Source of the DNA: JAYVJH01 sp043777595
GTDB taxonomy: Bacteria > Bacteroidota > Bacteroidia > Cytophagales > Spirosomataceae
Length of the DNA stretch: 64,000 nt
Direction of reading: 5' to 3'
Assembly (NCBI GenBank): GCA_043777595.1
Contig: JAYWHT010000004.1
Location: 1-64,000 of the forward strand
Part shown: positions 7,737 through 18,400 of the stretch, in pieces
Layout of the letters: the number at the start of each line of letters is the position of its first letter
How positions within the stretch are numbered: the stretch's first letter is position 1
Position numbers and translations under genes: made by a program
Notes under the pieces: model-generated
What the model saw: only the letters and a program-made list of their open reading frames with translations
Told to the model about the DNA's origin: nothing
Databases searched by the model: none

Positions 7737-9257
7737 TTAATGCTTAAAGTGCCTTATGCCAGTTGTTACCATTGCCACATCGTTGGCGTTGCAATAGTCG
7801 GTCGATTCTTTGTCTCTGATTGAGCCGCCTGGCTGAACAACGGCCGTAATGCCTGCCTCGTGTGCAATTTGGACACAATCTGGAAATGGAAAAAACGCAT
7901 CGGAAGCCATCACTGCACCCTCTAAGCTAAACCCAAAAGCCATTGCCTTGTCAATGGCCTGACGTAGGGCATCTACTCGGGACGTTTGGCCTGTGCCGCT
8001 GGCTAATAACTGGTTTTCTCTGGCCAATATTATGGTATTAGATTTGGTATGTTTACAGACTTTCATCGCAAACTCCAATGCCCTAAACTCTGCTTCGTTT
8101 GGGGTTTTGGTCGTTACGGTTGTCATTTGAGCGGCGGTTTCTATGCTCGTATCTTTGTCTTGCTCCAAGAGGCCATTTAGTATGGTCTTTACCATTTTGG
8201 TCGGCAATTCGACAGGTTTTCTTTTGAGTAATATCCTGTTTTTTTTCGATTTCAATAACCCTAATGCGGCTTCATCATAACTCGGTGCTATGAGTATTTC
8301 CATAAATAGTTTGTTGAGTTCTTCGGCAGTGGCCAAGTCCACGTTCACGTTTGTGATGACTACTCCACCAAAAGCCGAAACAGAGTCGCAAGCCAAGGCG
8401 TTGAGATATGCCTCTCTGGGTGTGCTGGCTGTGGCTATACCGCAGGCGTTGGTATGCTTGATGATGGCATAAGTTGGGTCGTTGTCTTTGAACTCGTCAA
8501 TCAACCCCACGCAGGCATCAACATCGACTAAGTTGTTGTAAGACAGTTCTTTGCCGTGTAGTTTATCAAACATAGCGTCCAAATCGCCATAAAAAATGGC
8601 AGACTGATGCGGGTTTTCGCCATAACGAAGCGAAGCCCCCCCCGAACGGTCTGCCGAAGCAGGTTTGGGGGCTGGGCTGAAATATTGATTGATAGCTGTA
8701 TCGTAATGGCTCGTTGTGGCAAAGGCTTCGGTAGCGTAGCGGCGGCGGTCGGCAAGGTCGGTGGCGCAGTTTTTTTTGGTTAATATTTCAAAAATATCAG
8801 CATATTGACTCCTTGACGACACTATGATTGAATCTTGAAAGTTTTTGGCCCCAGCCCTAATGAGCGATATACCACCGATGTCTATTTTTTCGATGATTTC
8901 TTCGTCTGTCGCACCCGAGGCTACTGTTTCTTCAAAAGGGTACAAATCTACAATTACTAAATCTATGGCTGGAATATTAAATTCGGCAGCTTGCGCTACG
9001 TCGCCAGCGTCATCACGTCTGTATAAAATTCCACCAAAAACAGTAGGGTGCAAGGTCTTGACCCGTCCACCAAAAATAGACGGGTAGCCAGTTAGACTTT
9101 CGACGGCTGTTACTGGAATACCAAGGTTTTCGATGAATGTTTGCGTGCCACCTGTTGAGTATAGTTTTACACCGTTGGCGTGTAGTAGTTTTACGATTGG
9201 TTCGAGGCCGTCTTTGTAATATACTGATAATAAGGCAGATGTAATGTTTTTTTGCAC
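7737..9257 (-). CDS. purH: bifunctional AICAR transformylase / IMP cyclohydrolase
   Basis: Catalyses the last two steps of IMP synthesis. The 506-aa protein has the N-terminal MGS-like cyclohydrolase domain (about 1-190, with YSTGGTQTFIENLGI) and the C-terminal transformylase domain (LRYGENPHQ, KHTNACGIA, SDAFFPFPD). Length is close to the usual 505-530 aa. Between the domains, about residues 193-208, the segment SPAPKPASADRSGG is encoded by a GC-rich palindrome (8634-8673). The catalytic motifs on either side are intact, so the enzyme is probably active. Confidence 0.96.
   Translation of the reverse strand: MQKNITSALLSVYYKDGLEPIVKLLHANGVKLYSTGGTQTFIENLGIPVTAVESLTGYPSIFGGRVKTLHPTVFGGILYRRDDAGDVAQAAEFNIPAIDLVIVDLYPFEETVASGATDEEIIEKIDIGGISLIRAGAKNFQDSIIVSSRSQYADIFEILTKKNCATDLADRRRYATEAFATTSHYDTAINQYFSPAPKPASADRSGGASLRYGENPHQSAIFYGDLDAMFDKLHGKELSYNNLVDVDACVGLIDEFKDNDPTYAIIKHTNACGIATASTPREAYLNALACDSVSAFGGVVITNVNVDLATAEELNKLFMEILIAPSYDEAALGLLKSKKNRILLKRKPVELPTKMVKTILNGLLEQDKDTSIETAAQMTTVTTKTPNEAEFRALEFAMKVCKHTKSNTIILARENQLLASGTGQTSRVDALRQAIDKAMAFGFSLEGAVMASDAFFPFPDCVQIAHEAGITAVVQPGGSIRDKESTDYCNANDVAMVTTGIRHFKH
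8634..8673. repeat. GC-rich palindrome inside purH
   Basis: The 40-base element begins AGCCCCC and ends GGGGGCT, with an inner CTGC-CGAA-GCAG hairpin. It lies in the linker between the two PurH domains and keeps the frame. It resembles in its ends the AGCCCCC elements at 17041, 17521 and 28817, but the interior differs, so it may be a separate family. Confidence 0.65.
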
Positions 9258-9378
9258 AATTACTTATGTTTGATAAACTGGAATGAAATAACGCCCGTAA
9301 AGGTACAAATTTTATGTGCGCTTTGGAAAAGTAACCAACACTTAACATTGACTTAACATTAAGATAATATTGGAAGCG

Positions 9379-9386
9379 TAATTTTG
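9379..9386 (+). promoter_or_regulatory. -7 promoter box of TonB receptor operon
   Basis: TAATTTTG fits TAnnTTTG and ends 23 bases before the receptor ATG at 9410. The region upstream holds two TTAACATT repeats (around 9342 and 9353) that might be regulator sites. A TTG sits at 9348, which is further away than the usual 19-20 bases, so the -33 element is uncertain. Confidence 0.5.
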
Positions 9387-9409
9387 TGCTATAAAATTAT
9401 ACCACCAAT

Positions 9410-12190
9410 ATGAAAACCAAAAGCTATTTACTTTTACCCCTCCTAATCATTTCGTCCTCACTACTTGCCCAAACAGGTACAATCAGAGGTACTGTCAAAG
9501 ACTCCAAAAGCAATGAAGATTTAATCGGTGCCACGGTCATGATTGCAGGCACAACACAAGGCGCAGCCACAGACGTTAATGGCTTCTTTTCTATTTCAAA
9601 AGTACCAGTTGGTAAAGTAAAGTTGATACTGACTTATGTTTCTTACCGAAAAAAAGAAATTGATAACGTAAACGTTGTTGCCGACAATATTACCGAAGTC
9701 AATACCCAAATGGATGATGAAGCCTCTACCCTCCAAGAAGTAAAAATCGTGGCCACAAAGCAAACCAACACCGAAATATCGGTAATATCTGAAATTAAGG
9801 CTTCACAAAATATTGTTACGGGTATTTCTTCGCAGCAAATAGCACGTACACTCGACCGTGACGCAGCGGCAGTCGTCAAGCGTGTACCAGGTATCACAAT
9901 AGTTGGCGACCGTTTTGTGAATATCAGAGGGCTAAATTCTCGTTACAACAACGTGATGCTACACAATGCCTTTACGCCATCAATGGAACCCGACGTGAAG
10001 TCTTTTTCGTTCGACATCATTTCGAGTTCACAAATAGATAGAGTACTTATTTTCAAAAGCCCCTCAGCCGACTTGTCTGGCGACTTTGCGGGTGGTGTTG
10101 TTAAGATATTTACCAAAAATATTCCTGACCAAAACAGCATCATTCTCGATTATAGCACCAGCTACCGTGTTGGTACTACCTTTGACAACATAAGACAGCC
10201 ATCGCAGGGGGCAAACTATTGGACGGGTTTTAATAATGGCTATCAAAATTTACCAGCTAAATTTCCCCAAAATCTGAATGGTGTCTCTGGTGCAGAACTC
10301 GAACTGTCTGGCCGCTCACTACAAAACGACTGGACAACTAACAGCACAACGGCAATGCCCGACCAGCGGATTGGACTAACGATAAATAATAGATTTAGTG
10401 TGGGCAAAATTCGTATTGGTAACATCACGTCTTTGAGTTATAGCGACTCTCGCACAGTTTTTGAAATTAACCGCAAAGACTTTAACGAAAACGATAAAGG
10501 TAGCGAGTCGGTTATCTACAACTACCAAGATAGCCAAAACAATCGCAACATCAGAGCAGGTGGCTTGTTTAACTGGGCCGTAAGAATAAACGAAAACCAT
10601 TCATTTGAGTTCAAAAACTTATTTAGCCAAAACAGTACAGGTAGCTATGTAAACCGCACAGGTCGCAACAACGAGTCGGCGGTTACACTCGACAACGGCT
10701 CTTTTGACCAAGTCTATCGTGGACTTTATACAGGGCAGTTGGTTGGCAAACACCAATTTAATAGTAAAAACACTGCGATTGACTGGGTAGCTGGCTATAA
10801 TTATTCTTACAGAGACCAGCCTGACTATCGCCGTTTCCGTTCGGACTTAGAAGAATCTACTGGAAAGAAAACAATCTTTGTGCCGTCTGGTACAGCGGCC
10901 TCGTTTTTCTTGGGTCGCTTTTCGTCCAAGATGAACGAAAATGCTTATACGGGTAGCGTAAATTTGACCCAGAAACTGAGCGATATAGAATTAAAATTTG
11001 GGGTTTTTTATGAAATGAAAAACCGAGACTTCAAAGCCCGAAACCTCGGCTATACACGTACAAGCCGTACAAACCCCGAAATATTGGGTGGTACAATCAC
11101 ACAACTATTTCAGCCTGAAAACATCAATAATTTGACTGGTATTAGAATTGACGAGCAAAGTAACCCGAGCGACTCATATAATGCCTCGAACGAACTACTG
11201 GCGGGCTACGCCATGGCCAATGTACCAATCAGTAAAAAATTTAACGCCATCATAGGTCTAAGATACGAAGCCAATACACAAACTATGAAGTCGGCTGAGT
11301 TGAACGGCACACCTGTCGATGTAAAGTACCCCGTTAATCAGTTATTACCATCGGCCAATTTGACCTATAATTTTTCTGAAAAACAATTAGTACGTTTTGC
11401 CTACGGCCGCACGCTCAATCGGCCAGAGTTTAGAGAATTAGCCCCATTTGCTTTTTATGATTTTGATTATAATATTGTTTACAAAGGCAACCCAAACATT
11501 CAGACAGCCAACATAGACAACTTCGATGCACGCTACGAATGGTACCCAACACCATCAGAGATAGTGAGTATAGGTGCTTTTTATAAATATTTTACCAATC
11601 CAGTGGAGGTAATAGTGGTACCGGGCGCAGGTAGTGGTGGCTCAAAAACTTTTACTTTTGCCAATGCCAAACAATCGGTAAGTTCGGGTATGGAAATCGA
11701 AGTTCGCAAGGGATTGGCGAGTTTGAGTGGCGCATCGGTTTTTCAGAAGACAAGTTTATTGTTTAATGCCGCTCTCATATTTAGTAGAGTAAAGTTAGGA
11801 ACACTCGGTGTTGGGCAGTCAGACGACCGCCCACTACAAGGCCAGTCGCCGTATATTGTCAATGTAGGCTTGAACTACAACGACCAAGCCAAAGACCTAC
11901 AAATCAATGTGCTATACAACGTAATCGGTCGCCGCATATTTGCAGTTGGCTTTGATGGCTACCCAGATATTTATGAAATGCCCCGTGGTGTGTTAGACGT
12001 AACGTTTTCAAAAGCCATTGGCTCACGTTGGACCTTGAAAGGTGGCGTTACCGATATTTTGAATCAAGGCAATGTATTGCTACAAGATGGTAACCAAGAC
12101 CAAAAATTTGACCGCAAGAATGACCAGTTAATCCAGACCTATCGTCCAGGCCAGACGGTTCAGTTAGGGTTTTCTTACAGAATAAAATAA
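9410..12190 (+). CDS. TonB-dependent outer-membrane receptor with carboxypeptidase-like N-terminal domain
   Basis: 926 aa. The signal peptide ends LIISSSLLAQ. It is followed by a CarboxypepD_reg-like beta domain (about 25-105, GTVKDSKSNEDLIGATVMI), a plug domain (about 120-250, VKRVPGITIVGDRFVNIRGL), and a 22-strand barrel ending in a typical aromatic tail (VQLGFSYRIK). It imports an unidentified substrate using TonB. Unlike SusC it lacks a SusD partner; instead two lipoprotein genes follow at 12231 and 13987, apparently in one operon closed by the terminator at 14596. Confidence 0.92.
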   Translation: MKTKSYLLLPLLIISSSLLAQTGTIRGTVKDSKSNEDLIGATVMIAGTTQGAATDVNGFFSISKVPVGKVKLILTYVSYRKKEIDNVNVVADNITEVNTQMDDEASTLQEVKIVATKQTNTEISVISEIKASQNIVTGISSQQIARTLDRDAAAVVKRVPGITIVGDRFVNIRGLNSRYNNVMLHNAFTPSMEPDVKSFSFDIISSSQIDRVLIFKSPSADLSGDFAGGVVKIFTKNIPDQNSIILDYSTSYRVGTTFDNIRQPSQGANYWTGFNNGYQNLPAKFPQNLNGVSGAELELSGRSLQNDWTTNSTTAMPDQRIGLTINNRFSVGKIRIGNITSLSYSDSRTVFEINRKDFNENDKGSESVIYNYQDSQNNRNIRAGGLFNWAVRINENHSFEFKNLFSQNSTGSYVNRTGRNNESAVTLDNGSFDQVYRGLYTGQLVGKHQFNSKNTAIDWVAGYNYSYRDQPDYRRFRSDLEESTGKKTIFVPSGTAASFFLGRFSSKMNENAYTGSVNLTQKLSDIELKFGVFYEMKNRDFKARNLGYTRTSRTNPEILGGTITQLFQPENINNLTGIRIDEQSNPSDSYNASNELLAGYAMANVPISKKFNAIIGLRYEANTQTMKSAELNGTPVDVKYPVNQLLPSANLTYNFSEKQLVRFAYGRTLNRPEFRELAPFAFYDFDYNIVYKGNPNIQTANIDNFDARYEWYPTPSEIVSIGAFYKYFTNPVEVIVVPGAGSGGSKTFTFANAKQSVSSGMEIEVRKGLASLSGASVFQKTSLLFNAALIFSRVKLGTLGVGQSDDRPLQGQSPYIVNVGLNYNDQAKDLQINVLYNVIGRRIFAVGFDGYPDIYEMPRGVLDVTFSKAIGSRWTLKGGVTDILNQGNVLLQDGNQDQKFDRKNDQLIQTYRPGQTVQLGFSYRIK

Positions 12191-12230
12191 GTACCAGAAA
12201 ACAGTAAACAACCCAAAACAATTTACCCAA

Positions 12231-13982
12231 ATGTTCAAACAATTCAAATCATTTATTGCTATCACGGCTCTGCTTTCGGCAACGGTGGTATTTAATGCTT
12301 GTAAAAAAGAAGCCGAAGTTTTTCCAGCACCAACTGTTTCAGCGGGTGCGGCTGTGTCTGGCTTGGCAGGTAGCGTTGTCAAAATTACGGCTACACTCAA
12401 CGCCCCAGGTGGCTTGCGTACATTGACAGTATTAAAGAACGGTGTTCAGTGGGACACGAAAGCATACACAACTGGCAATACCGACAGTTACACAAAAGAC
12501 TATACGGTAGAGAGCGCACCAGCCAACTCATCGATAGTGTTTACGTTTCAGACAACAGACCAAGCTGGACAATCATCAACAGTTGGTACACAGGTCGTTA
12601 CCGTTTCGGCGATTCAGCCTAAGCCCATTGTAACCATTACTGGTACATTAGAGGGTAATATCTCATGGACAAAAGACAAAATATATTTGCTAAATGGCTT
12701 TGTGCGTGTGGGCGAAGACAAGTCGGCAGATGGTAGTCAAATTACCAAAACAGGTACTCTGACCATCGAGGCAGGTACAGTCGTCATGGGCGACCGTGCA
12801 TCAAAAGGCACATTGATTATTCAGCGTGGTAGTAAAATTATTGCTAATGGCACAGCCGATGCGCCTATTGTATTTACGTCTTCAAGACCCGTTGGCGACC
12901 GTGAGACAGGCGACTGGGGTGGTTTGGTGATTTGTGGTAAAGCAGCAAACAACCTACCAGGCGGCACGGCCGAATTAGAAGGTGGCTATGGTGCTTTTCA
13001 TGGCGGCAAAGACAATGCCGACAATTCAGGCTCGCTAAAATATGTACGTGTTGAGTATGCTGGTATTCCGATTAACCCAAATCAAGAAATCAATTCATTT
13101 ACACTTGGGTCGTTAGGTAGTGGTACGGTGATAGATTATTGTATGGCATCTTATGGTGGCGACGACTCTTTTGAATGGTTTGGTGGCACTGCCAATGGCG
13201 CACACTTAGTGGCATACCGTGGTATTGACGACGACTTTGATATGGACAACGGTTTCAGTGGTAACCTACAATATGGTGTTGGTATCCGTGGTGCGGCCAT
13301 TGCCGACCAGTCTGGGTCAAATGGTTTTGAGATAGACAACGATACGGGTGGTACATCAAACACACCTTTTACATCGCCCGTTATATCTAATTTTTCTATT
13401 ATTGGCCCTAAGCAAGTAGCTGCGACGGGTATAAGCCCGCAGTTTCAGAATGGCGCACATTTACGCCGCAACTGTAAATCAAAAATATACAATACACTCA
13501 TAACGAGCTATCCAAATGGTATTTATATTGATGGAAACAACACACTGACCAATGCCCAAAATAACGAACTGATACTAAATCGTGTAATAGTGTCGGCCGT
13601 CAAAGGTTGGGGAAACAATGGCTTTGGTGTAGCAACTGTCGGCCAAGTCAATCCAAATGGCTTTGCAATTCGTGATGTAAACACGGCTTCGCCCGTTGTT
13701 GCCTTACAACTTATTGGCGGCAAAAAACCGTCAGAGTGGTTTGCAGGACAAGCAGGTAATAAACTTATTGAAGACTGGACTACAACTGGTATCAGCGAAA
13801 CACTCTGGGGTGCAGGTCGCCCGGCTTTTACACTGACCAACGGCAGAGCTGACGGCTTAGAAAAAGGCGGAGTGTCGCCATCGGGCTTCGAGGCTGCCGA
13901 CTTTATTGGTGCTTTCAAAGACAGCGACTGGACAGCAAAGTGGACAAACTTTAGCTCACAGACAACAGATTATAGTAAATAA
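12231..13982 (+). CDS. surface lipoprotein with Ig-like and beta-helix-like regions
   Basis: 583 aa. The lipobox Cys is residue 24 (VVFNAC). Residues about 34-130 form an Ig-like strand pattern. From about 140 on there are repeats of GTLTIEAGTVVMGD, GTLIIQRGSKIIANG and GDWGGLVICG types, the glycine-rich rungs expected of a right-handed beta-helix; WFGGTANGAHLVAYRGIDDD is a conserved-looking core. Proteins of this layout often follow TonB receptors in Bacteroidota and probably help bind the substrate at the cell surface. The substrate is unknown. It starts 40 bases after the receptor. Confidence 0.72.
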   Translation: MFKQFKSFIAITALLSATVVFNACKKEAEVFPAPTVSAGAAVSGLAGSVVKITATLNAPGGLRTLTVLKNGVQWDTKAYTTGNTDSYTKDYTVESAPANSSIVFTFQTTDQAGQSSTVGTQVVTVSAIQPKPIVTITGTLEGNISWTKDKIYLLNGFVRVGEDKSADGSQITKTGTLTIEAGTVVMGDRASKGTLIIQRGSKIIANGTADAPIVFTSSRPVGDRETGDWGGLVICGKAANNLPGGTAELEGGYGAFHGGKDNADNSGSLKYVRVEYAGIPINPNQEINSFTLGSLGSGTVIDYCMASYGGDDSFEWFGGTANGAHLVAYRGIDDDFDMDNGFSGNLQYGVGIRGAAIADQSGSNGFEIDNDTGGTSNTPFTSPVISNFSIIGPKQVAATGISPQFQNGAHLRRNCKSKIYNTLITSYPNGIYIDGNNTLTNAQNNELILNRVIVSAVKGWGNNGFGVATVGQVNPNGFAIRDVNTASPVVALQLIGGKKPSEWFAGQAGNKLIEDWTTTGISETLWGAGRPAFTLTNGRADGLEKGGVSPSGFEAADFIGAFKDSDWTAKWTNFSSQTTDYSK

Positions 13983-13986
13983 CTGA

Positions 13987-14571
13987 ATGGTTTTATTAGT
14001 AAATAACAAAGCGAGTAAAGTAGTGCTTTATACAGCAAAAGTTATGCTTTGCTCGCTTTATATTACCGCTTGCCAACCCAAAGAAAGCGCAGGTAGGTAT
14101 TTTTCTAAGTCAAAGCAAGACTCTTTACTTACAAACATAATTGCTTATACAAGTGAATATGCCCGTGGGGCCAATAATCTTACAAGATTAGAGCCACAGT
14201 TTAGAGCCGAATATGCAAAGCGTTTGCCAGACTATAAGTTTATTAAGTACAGCGTTACGCCAGACTCTGTACACTACTTCTTTATAAGCCGCCCGGCGGG
14301 TACAATTTTTAGGCGTGGCATAGGTGGGAGGTTTAGGCTCAATAAAGGGAGTCTGTTGCCCACCGACTATGAAGAACTGTGGTGTACTCCTCACTTTAAG
14401 TCAGATAGCCTTGTGATAGAGCGGGGCAATTATCTGTTTGGTGAGATGGTCAAAAAGGGTAGCGTTGCTCACTTATTGGCAATGAAGCATTATATCGAAT
14501 GGCCAGACTCTACGCTGGTCTATGACAAACAAAAACATGAGTGGGTGGCTACGAGCAAATCCCCATTTTAA
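13987..14571 (+). CDS. hypothetical lipoprotein, third gene of receptor operon
   Basis: 194 aa, starting only 4 bases after the previous stop. The N-terminus has a hydrophobic run ending SLYITAC with Cys at residue 29; an internal Met at 20 would give a shorter signal. The mature part has no recognised domain; RPAGTIFRRGIGGRFRLNKG is a conspicuous basic, glycine-rich stretch. Its position suggests work with the receptor and the beta-helix lipoprotein, but this is inference from gene order. Confidence 0.65.
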   Translation: MVLLVNNKASKVVLYTAKVMLCSLYITACQPKESAGRYFSKSKQDSLLTNIIAYTSEYARGANNLTRLEPQFRAEYAKRLPDYKFIKYSVTPDSVHYFFISRPAGTIFRRGIGGRFRLNKGSLLPTDYEELWCTPHFKSDSLVIERGNYLFGEMVKKGSVAHLLAMKHYIEWPDSTLVYDKQKHEWVATSKSPF

Positions 14572-14595
14572 GATTTTATATTGGTGTCCGTGAAT

Positions 14596-14637
14596 AAACA
14601 AGCCAACCTCGTTTGAGGTTGGCTTGTTTTGTTTTTG
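14596..14637 (+). terminator. rho-independent terminator
   Basis: Perfect 15-bp stem (14596-14610 with 14615-14629), loop GTTT, followed by a T-rich tail TGTTTTT. It closes the TonB receptor operon and, being symmetrical, may also act on the opposite strand. Confidence 0.9.
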
Positions 14638-14757
14638 GGTTAAATAAGTAGTCGTGAGTATATAATACGGTATCGTAAGCCAAATAAAAAACTACTAATC
14701 AACAAGTTATTAAAATAAAAATACAGTATTAGTTTTGAATAAGTACTTAAAAAAAAG

Positions 14758-15168
14758 TTACTCATTAACTACAAAATCTACAATCTTACAAACATTGACT
14801 ATCGGAAATTTAATCGCTTTTAAGATATTGTAGTGTCGGTCGTTTGTAACAATTACATCTGTGTTTGAAGCCACATATGCATCTACGAATTTATCATCAT
14901 CGGGGTCTTGATAAATGAGCAACCAGTTGAATGTAATGGGATTTATTTTGATGACATTTGGGAGATTCATCAGCACTTTAAGGATATTTTCAGCATATTC
15001 GGTTGAATAAAAAAACGATAATTGTTCTTCATACTCCAATAATATTTCAGTAGTAACGACCAATTCTATTTCATTATTCAAAACTTCATCATAAATCCAT
15101 CGAAAAGGTGAACGCTTGGGTACAACAACCAAAAGACAGTTTGTGTCAAGAATGATTCGGCGTTTCAT
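14758..15168 (-). CDS. PIN-domain toxin (putative ribonuclease)
   Basis: 136 aa. It begins RRIILDTNCLLVVV, the first acidic residue of a PIN nuclease in LDTN, and later has the acidic set YQDPDDDKFVDAYVAS and VTNDRHY, giving the usual four acidic ligands. It resembles the COG1569-type group annotated as toxin components. Its start overlaps the stop of the upstream small gene by 4 bases (ATGA), a toxin-antitoxin arrangement. Expected role: cleavage of tRNA or mRNA when free of antitoxin. Confidence 0.85.
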   Translation of the reverse strand: MKRRIILDTNCLLVVVPKRSPFRWIYDEVLNNEIELVVTTEILLEYEEQLSFFYSTEYAENILKVLMNLPNVIKINPITFNWLLIYQDPDDDKFVDAYVASNTDVIVTNDRHYNILKAIKFPIVNVCKIVDFVVNE

Positions 15169-15392
15169 TTGGTGTTTTTTGACAGGTCTTGCTCCAATAT
15201 TTCAAACATTTTGGCTTCGTCATACCCTTTTTCTTGCCAAATCGTTTCCATTAGTTTGTCAGCTTTTTGGGCATAATGATTGGCAATGAGCTGTTGCAGC
15301 TCTTGCGTTTCTTGGTCGTTAATGTTGCGCTCACTAAAAAAACGCAACAAATGAACCTGTATCGGGCTTAATTTTGGTGTAATAGCTGTCAT
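15165..15392 (-). CDS. putative antitoxin of the PIN toxin
   Basis: 75 aa, mostly helical (QVHLLRFFSERNINDQETQELQQLI), with a charged C-terminus EILEQDLSKNTK. It overlaps the PIN toxin gene by 4 bases and precedes it, as expected for its antitoxin. Similar small proteins pair with PIN toxins in Bacteroidota. No DNA-binding fold was clearly recognised. It lies 36 bases downstream of the large restriction-modification gene, so the pair might be transcribed with it. Confidence 0.7.
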   Translation of the reverse strand: MTAITPKLSPIQVHLLRFFSERNINDQETQELQQLIANHYAQKADKLMETIWQEKGYDEAKMFEILEQDLSKNTK

Positions 15393-15428
15393 GTTCGTTT
15401 CTTATTTTTCTACAAAGCTAATAAAATT

Positions 15429-18400
15429 TTATTTACCCTCTATCACCGCCCGCTCCTCGGCTGTGATGCCATACAATTCATAAACCAGCTCGTCTATTTG
15501 GGTTTCGAACGTGTCGCTTGGCCTCCCATCTCGCTTGGCCAACAACACCGCATCTACCAAATCTATAATTGGCTGCTGCTGGGCGGGGGTAGCAATAAGA
15601 GTGGGAATTTTTTTTAAGTACGGAATATCAAACCGCATATAACCGCCCGATAAATGTGTATTTTCAAAATAATTGCTATACCAGAAATTAATTACTTTTG
15701 AGTTAAGTATTGATAGTAAGTACCTCTTATTTAGTCGTTTATCTACATCAAATATTATTGTTGATTTCCCTACATATCTATTCTCAAAGTCAATAGCTGC
15801 CTGTAAACGAAGTGTCATACGAGCAACTACTATTTTTTCAGATTCATCAAACCGCTTAATTGCATTTGTAGAAAATAACTCAGCAGGTATGTACTCGCCC
15901 TTCCAGTCTATGACATAGTTTTTAATGTCTCTGGTTTGAATAATTGGTTTATAAGTTGTTTTTTCTGAGTCGAGTAATTGTTCAAAACTATCTTTTTTTA
16001 TTTTTTTCTGCCCATATCCGCTTTGAGATGTTCCCCAAATCATATTAGACAACTCACCTAATTTTACTTTCTCTCGCTCAATTTTGTTAATCAATAGCTG
16101 ATTCACGTTAGCGATTATCAGGTATTTACCATTGGCAATAATGTCATTTTTTCTGACTGTCAACGATGCCTTTCCGATATCTTCTGGATTATTACATTTA
16201 CTAATTCGGACGGGATAATTACCGTTTTTTTCTTTTTTAAAACACCACACAATAGTATAAGTAGCAGCTTTATCAAATACTTTAATGTTTGAAACGTCGT
16301 CTATAAACTGAATAATTGTATTTTCAACTATAAATTTTCTAATACCATAACCAGCATCTATTGACAAAAACTGATTTGGATTGATATAACATAAATACCC
16401 ACTTTGTTTTAAAATATTATACCCTTGTTCGATAAAATATTGATACAGATTAGGGCGAGGTGAGTTTTCTGAAGTTTTGTATTGCTTTAATACGTCAGTC
16501 TGTTGGCTTCCCAATTCTCTATAATCAACATACGGCGGGTTTCCAATCACCACATCAAAGCCTACAAAGTCGCCATTGTCGTTGAGTACTTCTGGAAACT
16601 CAAATCGCCACTCAAAGGCATTTCTATAAACGGTGTTGTTTTTTATATCGTCAATCTGTGCGCTCAGTTTGTTTATGTCGGTTTCGAGGCGGGCTTGTAC
16701 GGCTTGCTGTACTTTGGCCTCTTTGGGAGTGGGTGGTAGTAGGCTGGTTTGGGCGGTGAGGTTGTAGAGTTCGCCACTTAGTTTATTGAGAGCCAGTAGT
16801 TTTTTGTCGTTTTTGTTTATTTCGGTCTTAAAATCAGCCTTGATGCTGTCAATAATTTTGGTTAGGCCACGTTTGGCATCACGGTTTTTTTCGTTTTTGT
16901 AGTCGTTCACAAACCCACGGTAGGCCGCTACGTCATATTTGATGCTACGCAGGGCTTTGCTAAGGTCGGCATCAAGTGCAAATCGACTCAAAAGGCTATT
17001 ACCACATTTGATGTTAATGTCGATATTGGGTAGGGTTTGAAGCCCCCCAACCCCCAGAGGGGGAGTCTCTATAGCTCCCTCTCTGGGGGCAGGGGAGCTA
17101 TAATACGCATTTTTCAATAGTTCTATCCAGAGCCTTAGGCGGCATATTTTTACAGAGTTGGGGTTGATGTCCACCCCAAAAAGGCAATTTTCGATGATGG
17201 TTTGTTTTTCGTGAAACAGTGTTTTTTGTACCCGTGTGCTTTCTTTATTGTTGGGGTTATAGACAAAAGTCTGGCCGTCAATGTCGGTTACTACGAGTTC
17301 GTCGTTGAGTATGCTCACTTCATAGTCTCGCAGTAGTTTGCCGTTTTCGTCCATCAATATACCCAGTTCACTTTTTATGGTAATAATCTCGTTGAGTGCC
17401 GACACCAAAAAGTGGCCCGAGCCAACGGCAGGGTCGCACACTTTGAGGGTATTGATGAGGTCATTGGCTTCTTTTCGAGAAATTTTTGAGCCAATAAGAT
17501 TGTAGATGTCGGTGAAGCCCAGCCCCCCTGCCCCCAGAGGGGGAGCTATTTCAACTCCCCCTCTGGGGGCTGAGGGGTGGGGGCTAAATTTTTGTATTAT
17601 TGCCTGCCGTATCGTTTGGCGGCACATATACATCGTTATAAAAGCAGGCGTATAAATAGAGCCATCTTTATAGCCGTTTATTTTTTCAAAAACCTTGCCC
17701 AGCACCGAGGCGTTGATTATTGTTCGGTTATCGTCCTGAATGGCTACCGTGGCTCCCTCGCTGGCAAAGTCGTAAGCGTCCAGAAACTGAAAAAGATAAG
17801 AAAGAAGCCCCTGCCCGCCTCCCCCAGAAGGTGGGGGAGTTAATACAGAGCCTTTTATTAGGGGCATGATGCCTCCGTTGTCTAAGGCATTTATTTTAAT
17901 GGTTTGGTCTTCGAGTTCGCTAATGTCAAACAATGAACTATTGAGGTAGGGTACATGGCCATATTTAGTTTTGATGGCCTCGGTGCGGTTGTCGATGTTT
18001 ACGGCCAGTACTTTATGAAACAGTTTAAAGAGTTCGTCAAAGTCGTTGATGGTGGCTAAGTTCAAAAACAGGTATTTTTTGTCGCCTTGGTGGTAGCCCA
18101 TGAGCTGGCCTTCGAGTAGTTTCAAAAACAATATTCGGTTTATCCACGTAATACAAAGTTCGAGTGCTACTGCAAAAGTACGCTCAGGCACAGTTGCGCC
18201 ATAAGCCGAGCCGTCTGTTACACGGTGCAGCACATCTTCGGTTTCGATGGCATCAATGGCAGCTTCGAGCAACGAAGCCGCATGGCGGTTGGTTGTTTTA
18301 CGCCTAATGACGCTCTTGCCCCCGTCTTTGGTTTCTTCGAGACCAATGATGTGCAGCAGTTCTTTATAAAAGCGTTCGTTGAGCGAGTTGGCATCGTTGG

